A stretch of 64,000 nt of DNA, from contig NZ_JANAVO010000001.1 of assembly GCF_024213555.1 (NCBI RefSeq), positions 3,348,001 through 3,412,000 on the forward strand, in the 5' to 3' direction. The stretch's first letter is position 1. Each line of letters starts with the position of its first letter. This DNA is from Allokutzneria sp. A3M-2-11 16. Lineage in GTDB: Bacteria; Actinomycetota; Actinomycetes; Mycobacteriales; Pseudonocardiaceae. Under the pieces are notes generated by a model that saw only the letters and a program-made list of their open reading frames with translations, did no database searches and was not told the DNA's origin. The position numbers were made by a program, and so were the translations under genes. Shown piece after piece: positions 25,924-35,208 of this stretch.

Positions 25924-28900
25924 ATGACTTCGACCGGAGATCCGTTGGGTACCGCAACGTCCCGTCCCGAGTCCACCCGCAACCCCGTCGACGACATTCC
26001 GGGTAGTCCGGAGTCGGTGCGCGACGAGCTGCTTGACCGAGCGGTGCAAGCCGCTCCCGATCTCGCCGAGCTGCTCCGCCTCTACTTCCGGCACGTGCCG
26101 GCCGAGGAGGTCGTCGAGGACGAGCCCGTCGACCTGGTCGGGGCGGTCCGCTCGCACTACCAGCTCGCCGAGAACCGGGTTCCCGGCCGCCCCGCGGTCC
26201 GCGCGCTGAACCCCGAACGCGCCCACGACGGCTGGGCCTGTCCCGCCACCGTGGTCCAGCTGGTCACCGACGACATGCCGTACCTGGTCGACTCCGTGGT
26301 CGCGGAGCTGACCCGCAGCGGTGTCCAGGTCCAGCGCGTGGTGCACCCGATCCTGGTGGTGCGCAGGGACGTCACGGGCACGCTGCTGGAGGTCCTCGAC
26401 GACGCGGACCCCAGCGCCCCGCCCGCCGACGCGCTCGCCGAGTCGTGGATGCACCTCGAAGTCGACTACATCACCGACGCCGAGCGCGCTCGTGACCTGG
26501 AGCAGCGCCTGCTCTCGGTGCTCAACGACGTCCGCGAGGTCGTCGAGGACAGCGAGAAGATGGCGGGCACCGCCCTGGAGCTGGCCGGACAGCTGGAGAC
26601 CGCGCCGCCGCCGCTGCCGGAGGAGGAGGTCGTCGACGGCGCCGGCCTGCTGCGCTGGCTGGCCGACGGCCACTTCACCTTCCTCGGCTACCGGCACTAC
26701 GAGCTGGTCCAGGACGAGAGCACGGACAACGAGCCCGCGCTGCGCGCCGTGCTCGCCTCCGGACTCGGCGTGCTGCGCCAGGACAGCCTGGCCGCGCGCA
26801 GCTTCACCGCGGGCCCCGACGCGGCCGCGCAGGCGATGAAGAAGGAGCTGCTGGTCCTGACCCAGGCCAGCGCGCCGTCCACGGTGCACCGCTCGGTCTA
26901 CCCGTACTACGTGGGCGTGAAGACCTTCGACGCCAACGGGAACGTCAGCGGCGAGCACCGCTTCCTCGGTGTCTTCACCACCACCGCGCTGCACGAGAAC
27001 GTGCTCGACATCCCGGTGATGGAGCGCCGCGTCCGCCAGGTGATCCACCGCGCGGGCTTCCCGCTGGAGTCCTACTCGGGACAGCGGATGCTCGAGGTGA
27101 TCCAGAACTACCCGCGCACCGAGCTGTTCTCCCAGGACGCCGACTTCCTGTTCCACACCACCACGAAGGTGCTGGCGCTGGCGGAGCGCCGCAAGCTGCG
27201 GCTGTTCCTGCGCCGCGACCCGTACCGCCGCTTCTTCTCCTGCCTGGTCTACCTGCCGCGCGACCGCTACACGACGACCTCGCGGCTGGCCATGCAGGAG
27301 GTGCTGCTGGCGGAGCTGAACGGCACCGGCCTGGAGTACAGCGCGCGCATCGGCGAGTCGGCGCTGGCCCGCGTGCACTTCATGGTGCACACCGACCCGC
27401 AGAGCGATATCGAGCCGGACACCGCGAGCATCCAGCAGCGCCTGTCCGAGGCGGCCCGCAGCTGGGACGACCTGATGGTGGACGCGGTGCTCGCCGAGCA
27501 GACCGCGGCGACCGCGGGCGCCGAGTCCGCGACCGAGCTCGGCCAGCGCTACGCCACGATGTTCCCGGAGTCCTACAAGGAGGACTTCCCGGCCACCGAG
27601 GGCCTCGCCGACCTGCGCAGGTTGCAGCGGCTGTCCGGCCCCGGCGACGCGGACATGTGCTTCTACGTGCCCGAGCAGGCCGAGCCGGGGGAGCGCCGCT
27701 TCAAGCTCTACCTGGCCGGTCGCCGGATCACGCTGTCGCAGGTGCTCCCGGTGTTGCAGGGCATGGGCGTCGAGGTCGTCGACGAGCACCCCTACGAGGT
27801 GGTGCGCGACGACGGCATCCAGTGCTGGATCTTCGACTTCGGGCTGCGCCTGGAGCAGTCGGTGCTGGAGCAGATCGGCACCGAGAACCTGGACCTGGTG
27901 CGCAAGCGCTTCCAGGACGCCTTCGCCGCCGCGTGGCGGGGTGAGGCCGAGGTCGACCGGTTCAACTCGCTGGTGCTGCGCGCCGGGCTGGACTGGCAGC
28001 AGGCCGCGCTGCTGCGCGCCTACGCCAAGTACCTGCGGCAGGCCCGCACCCCGTACAGCCAGGACTACATCGAGGACGCCGTCCTGGCGCACACCGACGT
28101 GATAGCGGCGCTGGTGCGGTTGTTCGAGGTCCGTTTCGACCCGAAGCTGGCCGACGAGGGCCGCCTGGCGCAGACCGAGACCCTGGTCGCCGAGATCACC
28201 AGGATGATCGACGAGGTCACCAGCCTGGACGCGGACCGCATCCTGCGTTCCTACCTCACTCTGATCAACGCCACGCTGCGGACGAACTACTTCGTGCGCG
28301 ACGAGGAGAGCGGCGAGACCAAGCCGTACCTGTCTTTCAAGCTGGAGCCGAAGGCCATCCCGGACCTGCCGCAGCCGCGCCCGGCGTTCGAGATCTTCGT
28401 GTACTCGCCGCGGATCGAGGGCGTGCACCTGCGCTTCGGCCCGGTGGCGCGCGGCGGCCTGCGTTGGTCCGACCGGCGCGAGGACTTCCGCACCGAGATC
28501 CTGGGCCTGGTCAAGGCGCAGGCGGTGAAGAACGCGGTGATCGTGCCCGTCGGCTCCAAGGGCGGGTTCGTGGTGAAGCGCCCGCCGACGCCGACCGGGG
28601 ACCCCGGCCTGGACCGCGAGGCGAACCTGACCGAGGGCATCGCCTGCTACCGGATGTTCATCTCGGGCCTGCTCGACCTCACCGACAACCTGCGGGCCAC
28701 CGCGGACGGCAACGTCGTCGTCCCGGCGCGGCAGGTGGTGCGGCACGACGGCGACGACACCTACCTGGTCGTCGCGGCGGACAAGGGCACGGCGACCTTC
28801 TCCGACATCGCCAACGAGGTCGCGGCCAGCTACGGCTTCTGGCTGGGCGACGCCTTCGCCTCCGGTGGCTCCGTCGGCTACGACCACAAGGCCATGGGCA

Positions 28901-30906
28901 TCACCGCCCGCGGCGCGTGGGAGGCGGTCAAGCGCGCCTTCCGCGAGCTGGGTACCGACACCCAGACCGAGGAGTTCACCGTCGTCGGCGTCGGCGACAT
29001 GTCCGGGGACGTCTTCGGCAACGGCATGCTGCTCTCCGAGCACATCCGCCTGGTCGCGGCCTTCGACCACCGGCACGTCTTCATCGACCCGGAGCCGGAC
29101 GCGGCGCGCGGCTTCGCCGAGCGCACCCGGCTCTTCGCGCTGCCCCGCTCCTCGTGGGACGACTACGACCGGAGCCTGATCAGCGAGGGCGGCGGGATCT
29201 GGCCGCGCACCGCGAAGTCCATCCCGCTCTCGCGGCAGGTGCGGGCGGCGCTGGGCATCGACGAGGGCGTGGAGAAGCTCTCCCCGGCCGAGCTGATCAA
29301 GGCGATCCTGCTCTCCCCGGTCGACCTGCTGTGGAACGGCGGCATCGGCACCTACGTCAAGGCCACCACCGAGAGCCACGCCGAGGTCGGCGACAAGGCC
29401 AACGACGCGGTCCGGGTGGACGGCGCCGACCTGCGGGTGAAGGTGGTCGGCGAGGGCGGCAACCTGGGCCTGACCCAGCGCGGCCGGATCGAGTTCGCCA
29501 AGGCGGGCGGCAAGGTCAACACCGACGCCCTGGACAACTCGGCGGGCGTGGACTGCTCCGACCACGAGGTCAACATCAAGATCCTGCTGGACCGGCTGGT
29601 CGCGGACGGCAGGCTGGACGGAACCCAGCGCGATGAGCTGCTGGTCGAGATGACCGACGAGGTCGCGCAGCTGGTGCTGACCGACAACTACCGGCAGAAC
29701 GGGGTGCTCGGCGTCAGCCGGGCGCACGCCGCGCCGATGCTGTCGGTGCACTCGCGCCTGGTCAGCGAGCTGGAGAAGCGGCGCGGGCTGGACCGGGCGC
29801 TGGAGGCGCTGCCCACCCGCGGCCAGTTCAAGTCCATGGAGCAGGCGAACGAGGGCCTGACCTCGCCGGAGCTGGCGACGCTGCTGGCCCACGTCAAGCT
29901 CTCGCTCAAGGACGACGTGCTGGCCAGCGACCTGCCCGAGCTGGGCACGTTCGCGGCGCGGCTGCCGGAGTACTTCCCGACGCCGCTGCGCGAGCGCTTC
30001 GGCGAGGCCATCCCCTCGCACCCGCTGCGCCGGGAGATCATCTCTACGCTGCTGGTCAACGAGGTCGTCGACGGCGGTGGCATCTCCTACGCCTTCCGGC
30101 TGGCCGAGGAGATGACGGCGTCGCCGACGGACGCGGTGCGCGCCTTCGCGGTCGTGACCAAGGTCTACGACCTGCCGTCGCTGTGGCGGGAGATCGAGTC
30201 CCTCGACAACGTCATCCCGACCGACGTCGCCGACGACATGGTGCTGGAGTCGCGGCGGCTGCTGGACCGCGCGTCGCGGTGGCTGCTGTCCAACCGCCCG
30301 CAGCCGCTCGCGGTGGGCGCGGACATCACCCGCTTCCAGCCGGTGGTCTCCGACCTCGCGCCGCGGGCGATGGACATGCTGCGCGGCCGGGAGCTGGAGA
30401 CGGTCCAGGCGCACGCCGACCGGCTGATGTCCTCGGGCGTCCCGGAGCAGCTGGCGTGCCGGGTGGCCTCGCTGCTCTACACGTACTGCCTGCTCGACGT
30501 CACCGAGGTGGCCGAGCTGGCCGAGCGCGAGGGCGGACTGGTGCACGGCGGCGAGCACAGCCCGCGCCAGACGGCGGAGCTGTACTACGCGCTGTCGGAG
30601 CACCTGGACGTGGACCGGATGCTGGTCTCGGTGAGCGCGCTGGAGCGGGGCAACCGCTGGCACGCGCTGGCCCGGCTGGCGTTGCGGGACGACCTGTACT
30701 CGACGATGCGGGCGATCACCCTGGACGTGCTGCGCACCAGCGATCCGGACGACTCCGCGGACGCGAAGATCGCGAAGTGGGAGGAGGCCAACTCCTCCCG
30801 CCTGGCCCGGATGCGGGCGGCGATGCAGGAGATCAAGGAAGCCGGCCGGCTCGACCTGCCTACGCTGTCGGTGGCGGCCCGGCAGGTCCGCAGCATCGTG
30901 AGATAA
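25924..30906 (+). CDS. gdh: NAD-specific glutamate dehydrogenase, large (180 kDa) type
   Basis: The protein of about 1660 residues matches the large NAD-dependent glutamate dehydrogenases (GDH180 class, Rv2476c in M. tuberculosis). It has a long N-terminal regulatory half, the catalytic core around residues 810-1200 (GGLRWSDRREDFRTEILGL, VPVGSKGGFVVK, and GVGDMSGDVFGNGML), and a helical C-terminal part. The enzyme oxidises glutamate to 2-oxoglutarate and ammonia with NAD. The start at 25924 (MTSTGD) is preferred, with GGAG ten bases upstream; GTG at 25894 is an alternative. It is followed by the thioesterase gene with the same neighbours as in mycobacteria. Confidence 0.96.
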   Translation: MTSTGDPLGTATSRPESTRNPVDDIPGSPESVRDELLDRAVQAAPDLAELLRLYFRHVPAEEVVEDEPVDLVGAVRSHYQLAENRVPGRPAVRALNPERAHDGWACPATVVQLVTDDMPYLVDSVVAELTRSGVQVQRVVHPILVVRRDVTGTLLEVLDDADPSAPPADALAESWMHLEVDYITDAERARDLEQRLLSVLNDVREVVEDSEKMAGTALELAGQLETAPPPLPEEEVVDGAGLLRWLADGHFTFLGYRHYELVQDESTDNEPALRAVLASGLGVLRQDSLAARSFTAGPDAAAQAMKKELLVLTQASAPSTVHRSVYPYYVGVKTFDANGNVSGEHRFLGVFTTTALHENVLDIPVMERRVRQVIHRAGFPLESYSGQRMLEVIQNYPRTELFSQDADFLFHTTTKVLALAERRKLRLFLRRDPYRRFFSCLVYLPRDRYTTTSRLAMQEVLLAELNGTGLEYSARIGESALARVHFMVHTDPQSDIEPDTASIQQRLSEAARSWDDLMVDAVLAEQTAATAGAESATELGQRYATMFPESYKEDFPATEGLADLRRLQRLSGPGDADMCFYVPEQAEPGERRFKLYLAGRRITLSQVLPVLQGMGVEVVDEHPYEVVRDDGIQCWIFDFGLRLEQSVLEQIGTENLDLVRKRFQDAFAAAWRGEAEVDRFNSLVLRAGLDWQQAALLRAYAKYLRQARTPYSQDYIEDAVLAHTDVIAALVRLFEVRFDPKLADEGRLAQTETLVAEITRMIDEVTSLDADRILRSYLTLINATLRTNYFVRDEESGETKPYLSFKLEPKAIPDLPQPRPAFEIFVYSPRIEGVHLRFGPVARGGLRWSDRREDFRTEILGLVKAQAVKNAVIVPVGSKGGFVVKRPPTPTGDPGLDREANLTEGIACYRMFISGLLDLTDNLRATADGNVVVPARQVVRHDGDDTYLVVAADKGTATFSDIANEVAASYGFWLGDAFASGGSVGYDHKAMGITARGAWEAVKRAFRELGTDTQTEEFTVVGVGDMSGDVFGNGMLLSEHIRLVAAFDHRHVFIDPEPDAARGFAERTRLFALPRSSWDDYDRSLISEGGGIWPRTAKSIPLSRQVRAALGIDEGVEKLSPAELIKAILLSPVDLLWNGGIGTYVKATTESHAEVGDKANDAVRVDGADLRVKVVGEGGNLGLTQRGRIEFAKAGGKVNTDALDNSAGVDCSDHEVNIKILLDRLVADGRLDGTQRDELLVEMTDEVAQLVLTDNYRQNGVLGVSRAHAAPMLSVHSRLVSELEKRRGLDRALEALPTRGQFKSMEQANEGLTSPELATLLAHVKLSLKDDVLASDLPELGTFAARLPEYFPTPLRERFGEAIPSHPLRREIISTLLVNEVVDGGGISYAFRLAEEMTASPTDAVRAFAVVTKVYDLPSLWREIESLDNVIPTDVADDMVLESRRLLDRASRWLLSNRPQPLAVGADITRFQPVVSDLAPRAMDMLRGRELETVQAHADRLMSSGVPEQLACRVASLLYTYCLLDVTEVAELAEREGGLVHGGEHSPRQTAELYYALSEHLDVDRMLVSVSALERGNRWHALARLALRDDLYSTMRAITLDVLRTSDPDDSADAKIAKWEEANSSRLARMRAAMQEIKEAGRLDLPTLSVAARQVRSIVR

Positions 30907-30995
30907 GGGGAAATCCCGGCAGTGAGCGAGCGTGCGAGCGAGCCATTGAACACAGTGCCCCGGTTCACGGGCCGCCGAGCTTGCGAGGTGGTTTC

Positions 30996-31430
30996 GTGAG
31001 CCCGTTCGTCACCCATGTCCACCCCCGGTGGGCGGACATCGACCTCAACCGCCACGTCAACCACGCGGTGATCGTGACGCTGATGGAGGAAGCGCGCGGG
31101 CACATGCTGTTCACCGACTCCTCGCCCTGGGCCGGGTTCACCGATCCGGCCCGGGGCCTGGTGGTCGCCAAGCTGACCGTGGACTTCCGCGCCCCGCTGG
31201 ACTGGACCGGCAAGCCGGTGCGCGTCCGGGTGGACATCAGCGATCTGCGCCCGGCGACGTTCGTCATGCGCCACACCGTCCACTGTGGACCGTCCGAGGA
31301 GGACAGGATCGCGGCCGTCGGAGAGGTGCTGGTGGCCGGGTTCCACGTGGCCACCACCCGCCCGCGCAGGCTCCGCGACGACGAGCGGGAGTTCCTGGCG
31401 AAGTACGTGGTGGAGGACGTCAATGCCTGA
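30996..31430 (+). CDS. Hot-dog-fold acyl-CoA thioesterase
   Basis: The 144-residue protein belongs to the 4HBT/YbgC-type thioesterases. The opening HPRWADIDLNRHVNHAVIV is the family signature, with the catalytic aspartate in the DID segment. It should hydrolyse a short acyl-CoA, but the substrate is unknown. The GTG start at 30996 has AGGTGG four bases upstream. It corresponds in position to the Rv2475c-type gene of mycobacteria and overlaps the next gene by eight bases. Confidence 0.88.
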   Translation: MSPFVTHVHPRWADIDLNRHVNHAVIVTLMEEARGHMLFTDSSPWAGFTDPARGLVVAKLTVDFRAPLDWTGKPVRVRVDISDLRPATFVMRHTVHCGPSEEDRIAAVGEVLVAGFHVATTRPRRLRDDEREFLAKYVVEDVNA

Positions 31431-32070
31431 GTTGCTCATCGCCGACCGGGACGAGCGCGACGACCTCGGCGCCTTCGTGGCGCGCGCGGTCCGGCTGGAC
31501 ACCGCTGTCCTGGTCCGCCTGCGGACGCGGCCGAGCGCCGACGGCGAACAGTTGCTGGAGGCGTGGGCGTCCACGCCGTTCGACACCCTCGTCACCCGCA
31601 CCGTCCGCGGCCGGGTGGAGCCGGGCGACCTGACGGTCAACGGCAACGAGCTGCTGGCCTCGCTCGCCGTGGTCGGCGGCGAACGGATCGATCCCGGCCC
31701 GCCGCAGGACATCATGTGGCGCTCGGCGCTGCCGCCCGCCACCGGCTGGCTCGCGGTCGACGAGCTGCCCGCGGAGATGGTCTCCGACCTGGCGGATCAG
31801 GGCGTCGCGGTGGCCAAGGAGAACCCGGGCCCGCGCGGCACCCCGCCCGCGTCGCTGCTGGACCAGTCGGTGCTGACGGTCAGCGGATCGGGGCTGGACG
31901 TGAAGATCCCGCTGCGCTGCCTGTTCGCGCTCTCCGGCATGGGTTTCCTGACCAGCCGCCAGGAGGGCGACAAGGTCCGCGTCACCGCCACCGACTCGTG
32001 GCTGCGCCTCGACGCCCGCTTCGGCGCCGTGGTCCGCCGCCGCCACGCCCTCCTCCCCCTCCTCGTCTAG
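31423..32070 (+). CDS. Conserved actinobacterial protein of unknown function
   Basis: The 215-residue product starts at ATG 31423, inside the last codons of the thioesterase gene, so the two are translationally coupled. It has no membrane segment, signal or catalytic motif that I recognise. It sits where the Rv2474c gene lies in M. tuberculosis and is of similar length, so it is a conserved partner of the thioesterase. Its stop is followed after seven bases by a long palindrome that may end transcription. Confidence 0.8.
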   Translation: MPELLIADRDERDDLGAFVARAVRLDTAVLVRLRTRPSADGEQLLEAWASTPFDTLVTRTVRGRVEPGDLTVNGNELLASLAVVGGERIDPGPPQDIMWRSALPPATGWLAVDELPAEMVSDLADQGVAVAKENPGPRGTPPASLLDQSVLTVSGSGLDVKIPLRCLFALSGMGFLTSRQEGDKVRVTATDSWLRLDARFGAVVRRRHALLPLLV

Positions 32071-32077
32071 AGAAGCT

Positions 32078-32138
32078 CCGTTTCGTACTCATAGCGGGAA
32101 AAAGAGCGCTCCCAAATCCCGCTATGAGTACGAAACGG
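32078..32138. repeat. Intergenic palindrome, family A copy 1
   Basis: Two perfect 22-base arms (32078-32099 and 32117-32138) flank a 17-base loop. The arms begin CCGTTTCGTACTCATAGCGG, and the loop contains GAGCGCTCCCAAA. The element lies between two convergent genes. The same outer arm and the same loop core occur at 40804-40866, so it is a dispersed repeat rather than a chance terminator. It could act as a bidirectional terminator. Confidence 0.9.
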
Positions 32139-32146
32139 GCAAAGGC

Positions 32147-33772
32147 TCAGGCGAGCCAGGCGGCGGAGTTGGGGGGGAGTTCTCCGTCGGAGGTGAGGGG
32201 GGCGCTGGAGAGGACGACCTCGCCGGGCGGGAGTGGGACGGGGGAGTCGGAGGTGTTCAGGGCGCAGATGAGGCCGCCCGTCTTGCGCCGGAAGGCGAAG
32301 CAGCCCTCCGGTGCGCCATACCACTCGATCTCCTCGCCCGCGAAGCCCGGATGCGTCCGGCGCAGCTCGACGGCCTGGCGGTAGAGCGAGAGCATCGAGG
32401 CCGGGTCCTCCAGCTGGGCCTCCACCGTCAGCGGACCCCAGTCGCCGGGCATCGGCAGCCAGGTCGTCTCGGCGGTGGTGAAGCCGAACGTGGGGCCGGA
32501 GCCCTCCCACGGCATCGGGATGCGGCAGCCGTCGCGCCCGCGCCGGGTGTGCCCGGAGCGCTCCCACACGGGGTCCTGCAACGCCCAGTCCGGCAGGTCC
32601 ACGTTGGGCAGACCCAGTTCCTCGCCGTTGTACAGGTAGACCACGCCGGGCAGCGCCAGTTCGACCAGCGCCATCGCGCGCGCCCGCGCCTGGCCCAGCT
32701 CGCCGCCGCCGTAGCGGGTGGTGTGCCGGTCCACGTCGTGGTTGGACAGCGTCCAGGTCGGCAACGCGCCGACGGCGCGCACCGCCGCGACGGAGTGCTC
32801 GATCGCCGACCGCACCTCGGCGGCCTCGAAGCCGGTCTCCACCAGGCGGAAGTTGAAGCCGAGGTGCAGTTCGTCGGGGCGGACGTAGGCGGCGAAGCGG
32901 TCGTCGCCCTTCACCCAGATCTCGCCGACAGCCATCCGGTCCTGGTACTCGTCGAGCACCTTGCGGATGCGGCGGTGGATCTCGTGCACCTCCTCGTTGT
33001 CGAAGCGCGGGTCGTTGGCGTTGTCGTGCAGCACCCCGCTGCCGTCGACGAAGCCCTCGGAGACGTCGGGCAGGTCGGCGGGCTTGGCCATGCCGTGCGC
33101 CACGTCGATCCGGAACCCGTCGACGCCGCGGTCCAGCCAGAACCGCAGCGTGTCGTCCAGGTCCTCGGCCACCTCGGGGTTGGCCCAGTTCAGGTCCGGC
33201 TGCTCCGGGGCGAACAGGTGCAGGTACCACTGGCCGTCGGCGACCCGGGTCCACGCGGGCCCGCCGAAGATGCTCGGCCAGTTGTTCGGCGGCTCGGAGC
33301 CGTCATCGCCCCGCCCCTCGCGGAAGATGTAGCGCTCCCGCTCCGGGCTGCCGGGACCGGCGCGCAACGCCTCCTGGAACCAGTCGCGCTGGTCGCTGCT
33401 GTGGTTGGGCACCAGGTCGATGGTGACCTTGATGCCCCGCGCGTGCGCGTCGGCGACCAGCCGGTCGAACGCGGCCAGGTCGCCGAAGAGCGGGTCGACG
33501 TCCCTCGGGTCGGCCACGTCGTAGCCGTGGTCGGCCATCGGGGAGCGGAAGAACGGGGTCAGCCACAGGGCGTCGACGCCGAGCAGTTCCAGGTAGCCGA
33601 GCCGGGCGCGGATGCCGTCCAGGTCGCCGACGCCGTCACCGTTGGAGTCGGCGAAGGAGCGGACATAGACCTGGTAGAAGACCGAGTCGTTCCACCAAGG
33701 CGTCGAGGGGGCCGTGGACAGGGCTGCGGACTCAGGGCCGGGGGAAGGTCGCACGAGGGTCCATCCTGCCAT
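32147..33772 (-). CDS. GH13 alpha-glucosidase / oligo-1,6-glucosidase type
   Basis: The 541-residue protein is a family 13 glycoside hydrolase of the oligosaccharide type. It opens with PWWNDSVFYQVYVRSFADSN and carries the catalytic triad: nucleophile Asp223 in GFRIDVAHG, acid/base Glu284 in AVGEIWV and transition-state stabiliser Asp346 in LSNHDVDRH. It should hydrolyse terminal alpha-1,4 or alpha-1,6 glucosyl bonds of small malto-oligosaccharides in the cytoplasm; no signal peptide is seen. It is next to the truncated haemoglobin gene, as aglA (Rv2471) and glbO (Rv2470) are in M. tuberculosis. Confidence 0.94.
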   Translation of the reverse strand: MAGWTLVRPSPGPESAALSTAPSTPWWNDSVFYQVYVRSFADSNGDGVGDLDGIRARLGYLELLGVDALWLTPFFRSPMADHGYDVADPRDVDPLFGDLAAFDRLVADAHARGIKVTIDLVPNHSSDQRDWFQEALRAGPGSPERERYIFREGRGDDGSEPPNNWPSIFGGPAWTRVADGQWYLHLFAPEQPDLNWANPEVAEDLDDTLRFWLDRGVDGFRIDVAHGMAKPADLPDVSEGFVDGSGVLHDNANDPRFDNEEVHEIHRRIRKVLDEYQDRMAVGEIWVKGDDRFAAYVRPDELHLGFNFRLVETGFEAAEVRSAIEHSVAAVRAVGALPTWTLSNHDVDRHTTRYGGGELGQARARAMALVELALPGVVYLYNGEELGLPNVDLPDWALQDPVWERSGHTRRGRDGCRIPMPWEGSGPTFGFTTAETTWLPMPGDWGPLTVEAQLEDPASMLSLYRQAVELRRTHPGFAGEEIEWYGAPEGCFAFRRKTGGLICALNTSDSPVPLPPGEVVLSSAPLTSDGELPPNSAAWLA

Positions 33773-33824
33773 CCGGCACCGACAACCACCCCCGGTTCAG
33801 GGGCGGGCGAAGGCCGAACAGGGG

Positions 33825-34208
33825 TCAGATGGCGGAGTTCATCAGGCTGTTCGCCGCCATCTCCAGGTACTCCCAGAGCTGTTTGCGGTGCGCGTCGTCC
33901 AGCCCGGCCTCGTCCACCGCGATCCGCATGCAGCGCAGCCACGCGTCCCGTTCGAGCGGGCCGACCTTGAACGGCATGTGCCGCATCCGCAGCCGCGGGT
34001 GCCCGCGCTGGTCGGAGTAGTCGTGCGGGCCACCCCAGTACTGCATCAGGAACATCCGGAAGCGGTCCTCGGCCGGACCGAGGTCCTCCTCCGGGTACAT
34101 CGGGCGCAGCAGCGGGTCGGTGGCCACCTCGGCGTAGAAGCGGGCGACGATCCGCCGGAAGGTGTCTTCGCCGCCAACGGCCTCGTAGAAAGTCTCGGGA
34201 GTGCCCAC
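33825..34208 (-). CDS. glbO: Truncated haemoglobin, group II (GlbO-like)
   Basis: The 127-residue protein is a group II truncated haemoglobin. It contains [38 protein letters not shown] and the proximal histidine in RMRHMPF, with the conserved Trp (DAWLRCM) of the distal pocket. It binds heme and oxygen and is thought to assist oxygen delivery or protect against oxidative stress. The position beside the GH13 gene matches mycobacteria. It starts at 34208, 52 bases upstream of the glucosidase. Confidence 0.94.
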   Translation of the reverse strand: MGTPETFYEAVGGEDTFRRIVARFYAEVATDPLLRPMYPEEDLGPAEDRFRMFLMQYWGGPHDYSDQRGHPRLRMRHMPFKVGPLERDAWLRCMRIAVDEAGLDDAHRKQLWEYLEMAANSLMNSAI

Positions 34209-34266
34209 GACTCCATCCTGACACGCCGCGGCCGGGCGCTTCGACGAGCGCCCGGCCAGGGCTGGA

Positions 34267-35208
34267 TCAGGAGTCGGCGGTCGTGACGGGAGGGGCCTCG
34301 ATGCCCGCCTCGTCCACCGCCGCCTTGACCTTGGCCCGCAGCGCGCGCTGCACGGCCCACTGCCTGCTCGGCCGCACCTTCACGGTGACCCGGACGGTGA
34401 CCGTCTCCGAGGTCACCTGCTCCACGCCGAGGACCTCGGGGGCCTCCATCACGTCGTCGGCCAGCGGGGCGACCTTCGTGGCCTCCGCCGTGGTGATCCC
34501 GATCAGCTCGATGGCCTTGTTGATGTCCACCGTGTAGGCCAGCGGCACGTCGACGACGGCCACCGCGAAGCCCTGGGTGGAGTTGCCCACCCGCTGCACG
34601 ATCCCGTTGCGGACGTACCAGACCGTGCCGTTGCCGTCCCGCAGCGTGGTGATGCGCAGGCCGACCGCCTCCACGGTGCCGCTGGCATCGCCGAGGTCGA
34701 CGACGTCACCGACCCCGTACTGGTCCTCCATCAGCATGAACATGCCGGACAGGAAGTCCTTGACCAGGTTCTGCGCGCCGAAGCCGATCGCGACCCCGAG
34801 CACGCTCGCCGAGGCGAGGATCGGGGTGAGGTCGAGCCCGAGGACGCGCAGCACCATCAGGAACGCCACACTGAAGATCAGGATGGAGAACGCCGAGCGC
34901 AGCACCGAGCCCATGGTCTGGGCGCGCTGCTTGCGGCGCTCGGACAGCAGCGGCCCGAGCGACTCCGGTGCCCGCTCCTTCAACGGCCGCAGCAGCTTCG
35001 GCACGTGGCCCTCGCCGCCGCTGGTGAGCTTGCGGATCGTCCGGTGCGCCAGGAACCGCGCCACGAACGCCAGCACGATGATCAGCACGACCTGGCCGCC
35101 GCCCATGAGCAGCTCCGGCCACTTCACCTCGCCCAGCTGCTTCACCAGGGCCTCCGGGTCCAGCACCGGCGTGTCCAGCGCGTTCACGCTTATCGGGAGC
35201 GACTCCAC
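34267..35208 (-). CDS. Small-conductance mechanosensitive channel, MscS family
   Basis: The 313-residue protein has three predicted membrane helices, followed by the MscS pore and beta domain ([39 protein letters not shown] and [18 protein letters not shown]) and a mixed C-terminal domain. Such channels open under membrane tension during hypo-osmotic shock. The start lies immediately next to the stop of the prolyl oligopeptidase gene, so the two are probably co-transcribed. Confidence 0.94.
   Translation of the reverse strand: MESLPISVNALDTPVLDPEALVKQLGEVKWPELLMGGGQVVLIIVLAFVARFLAHRTIRKLTSGGEGHVPKLLRPLKERAPESLGPLLSERRKQRAQTMGSVLRSAFSILIFSVAFLMVLRVLGLDLTPILASASVLGVAIGFGAQNLVKDFLSGMFMLMEDQYGVGDVVDLGDASGTVEAVGLRITTLRDGNGTVWYVRNGIVQRVGNSTQGFAVAVVDVPLAYTVDINKAIELIGITTAEATKVAPLADDVMEAPEVLGVEQVTSETVTVRVTVKVRPSRQWAVQRALRAKVKAAVDEAGIEAPPVTTADS

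Noticed and set aside
24739-30663. Very long open frame on the minus strand across gdh and the giant gene
   Set aside because: It is antisense to a well-supported enzyme gene and has no recognisable domain; high-GC codon use keeps this frame open.
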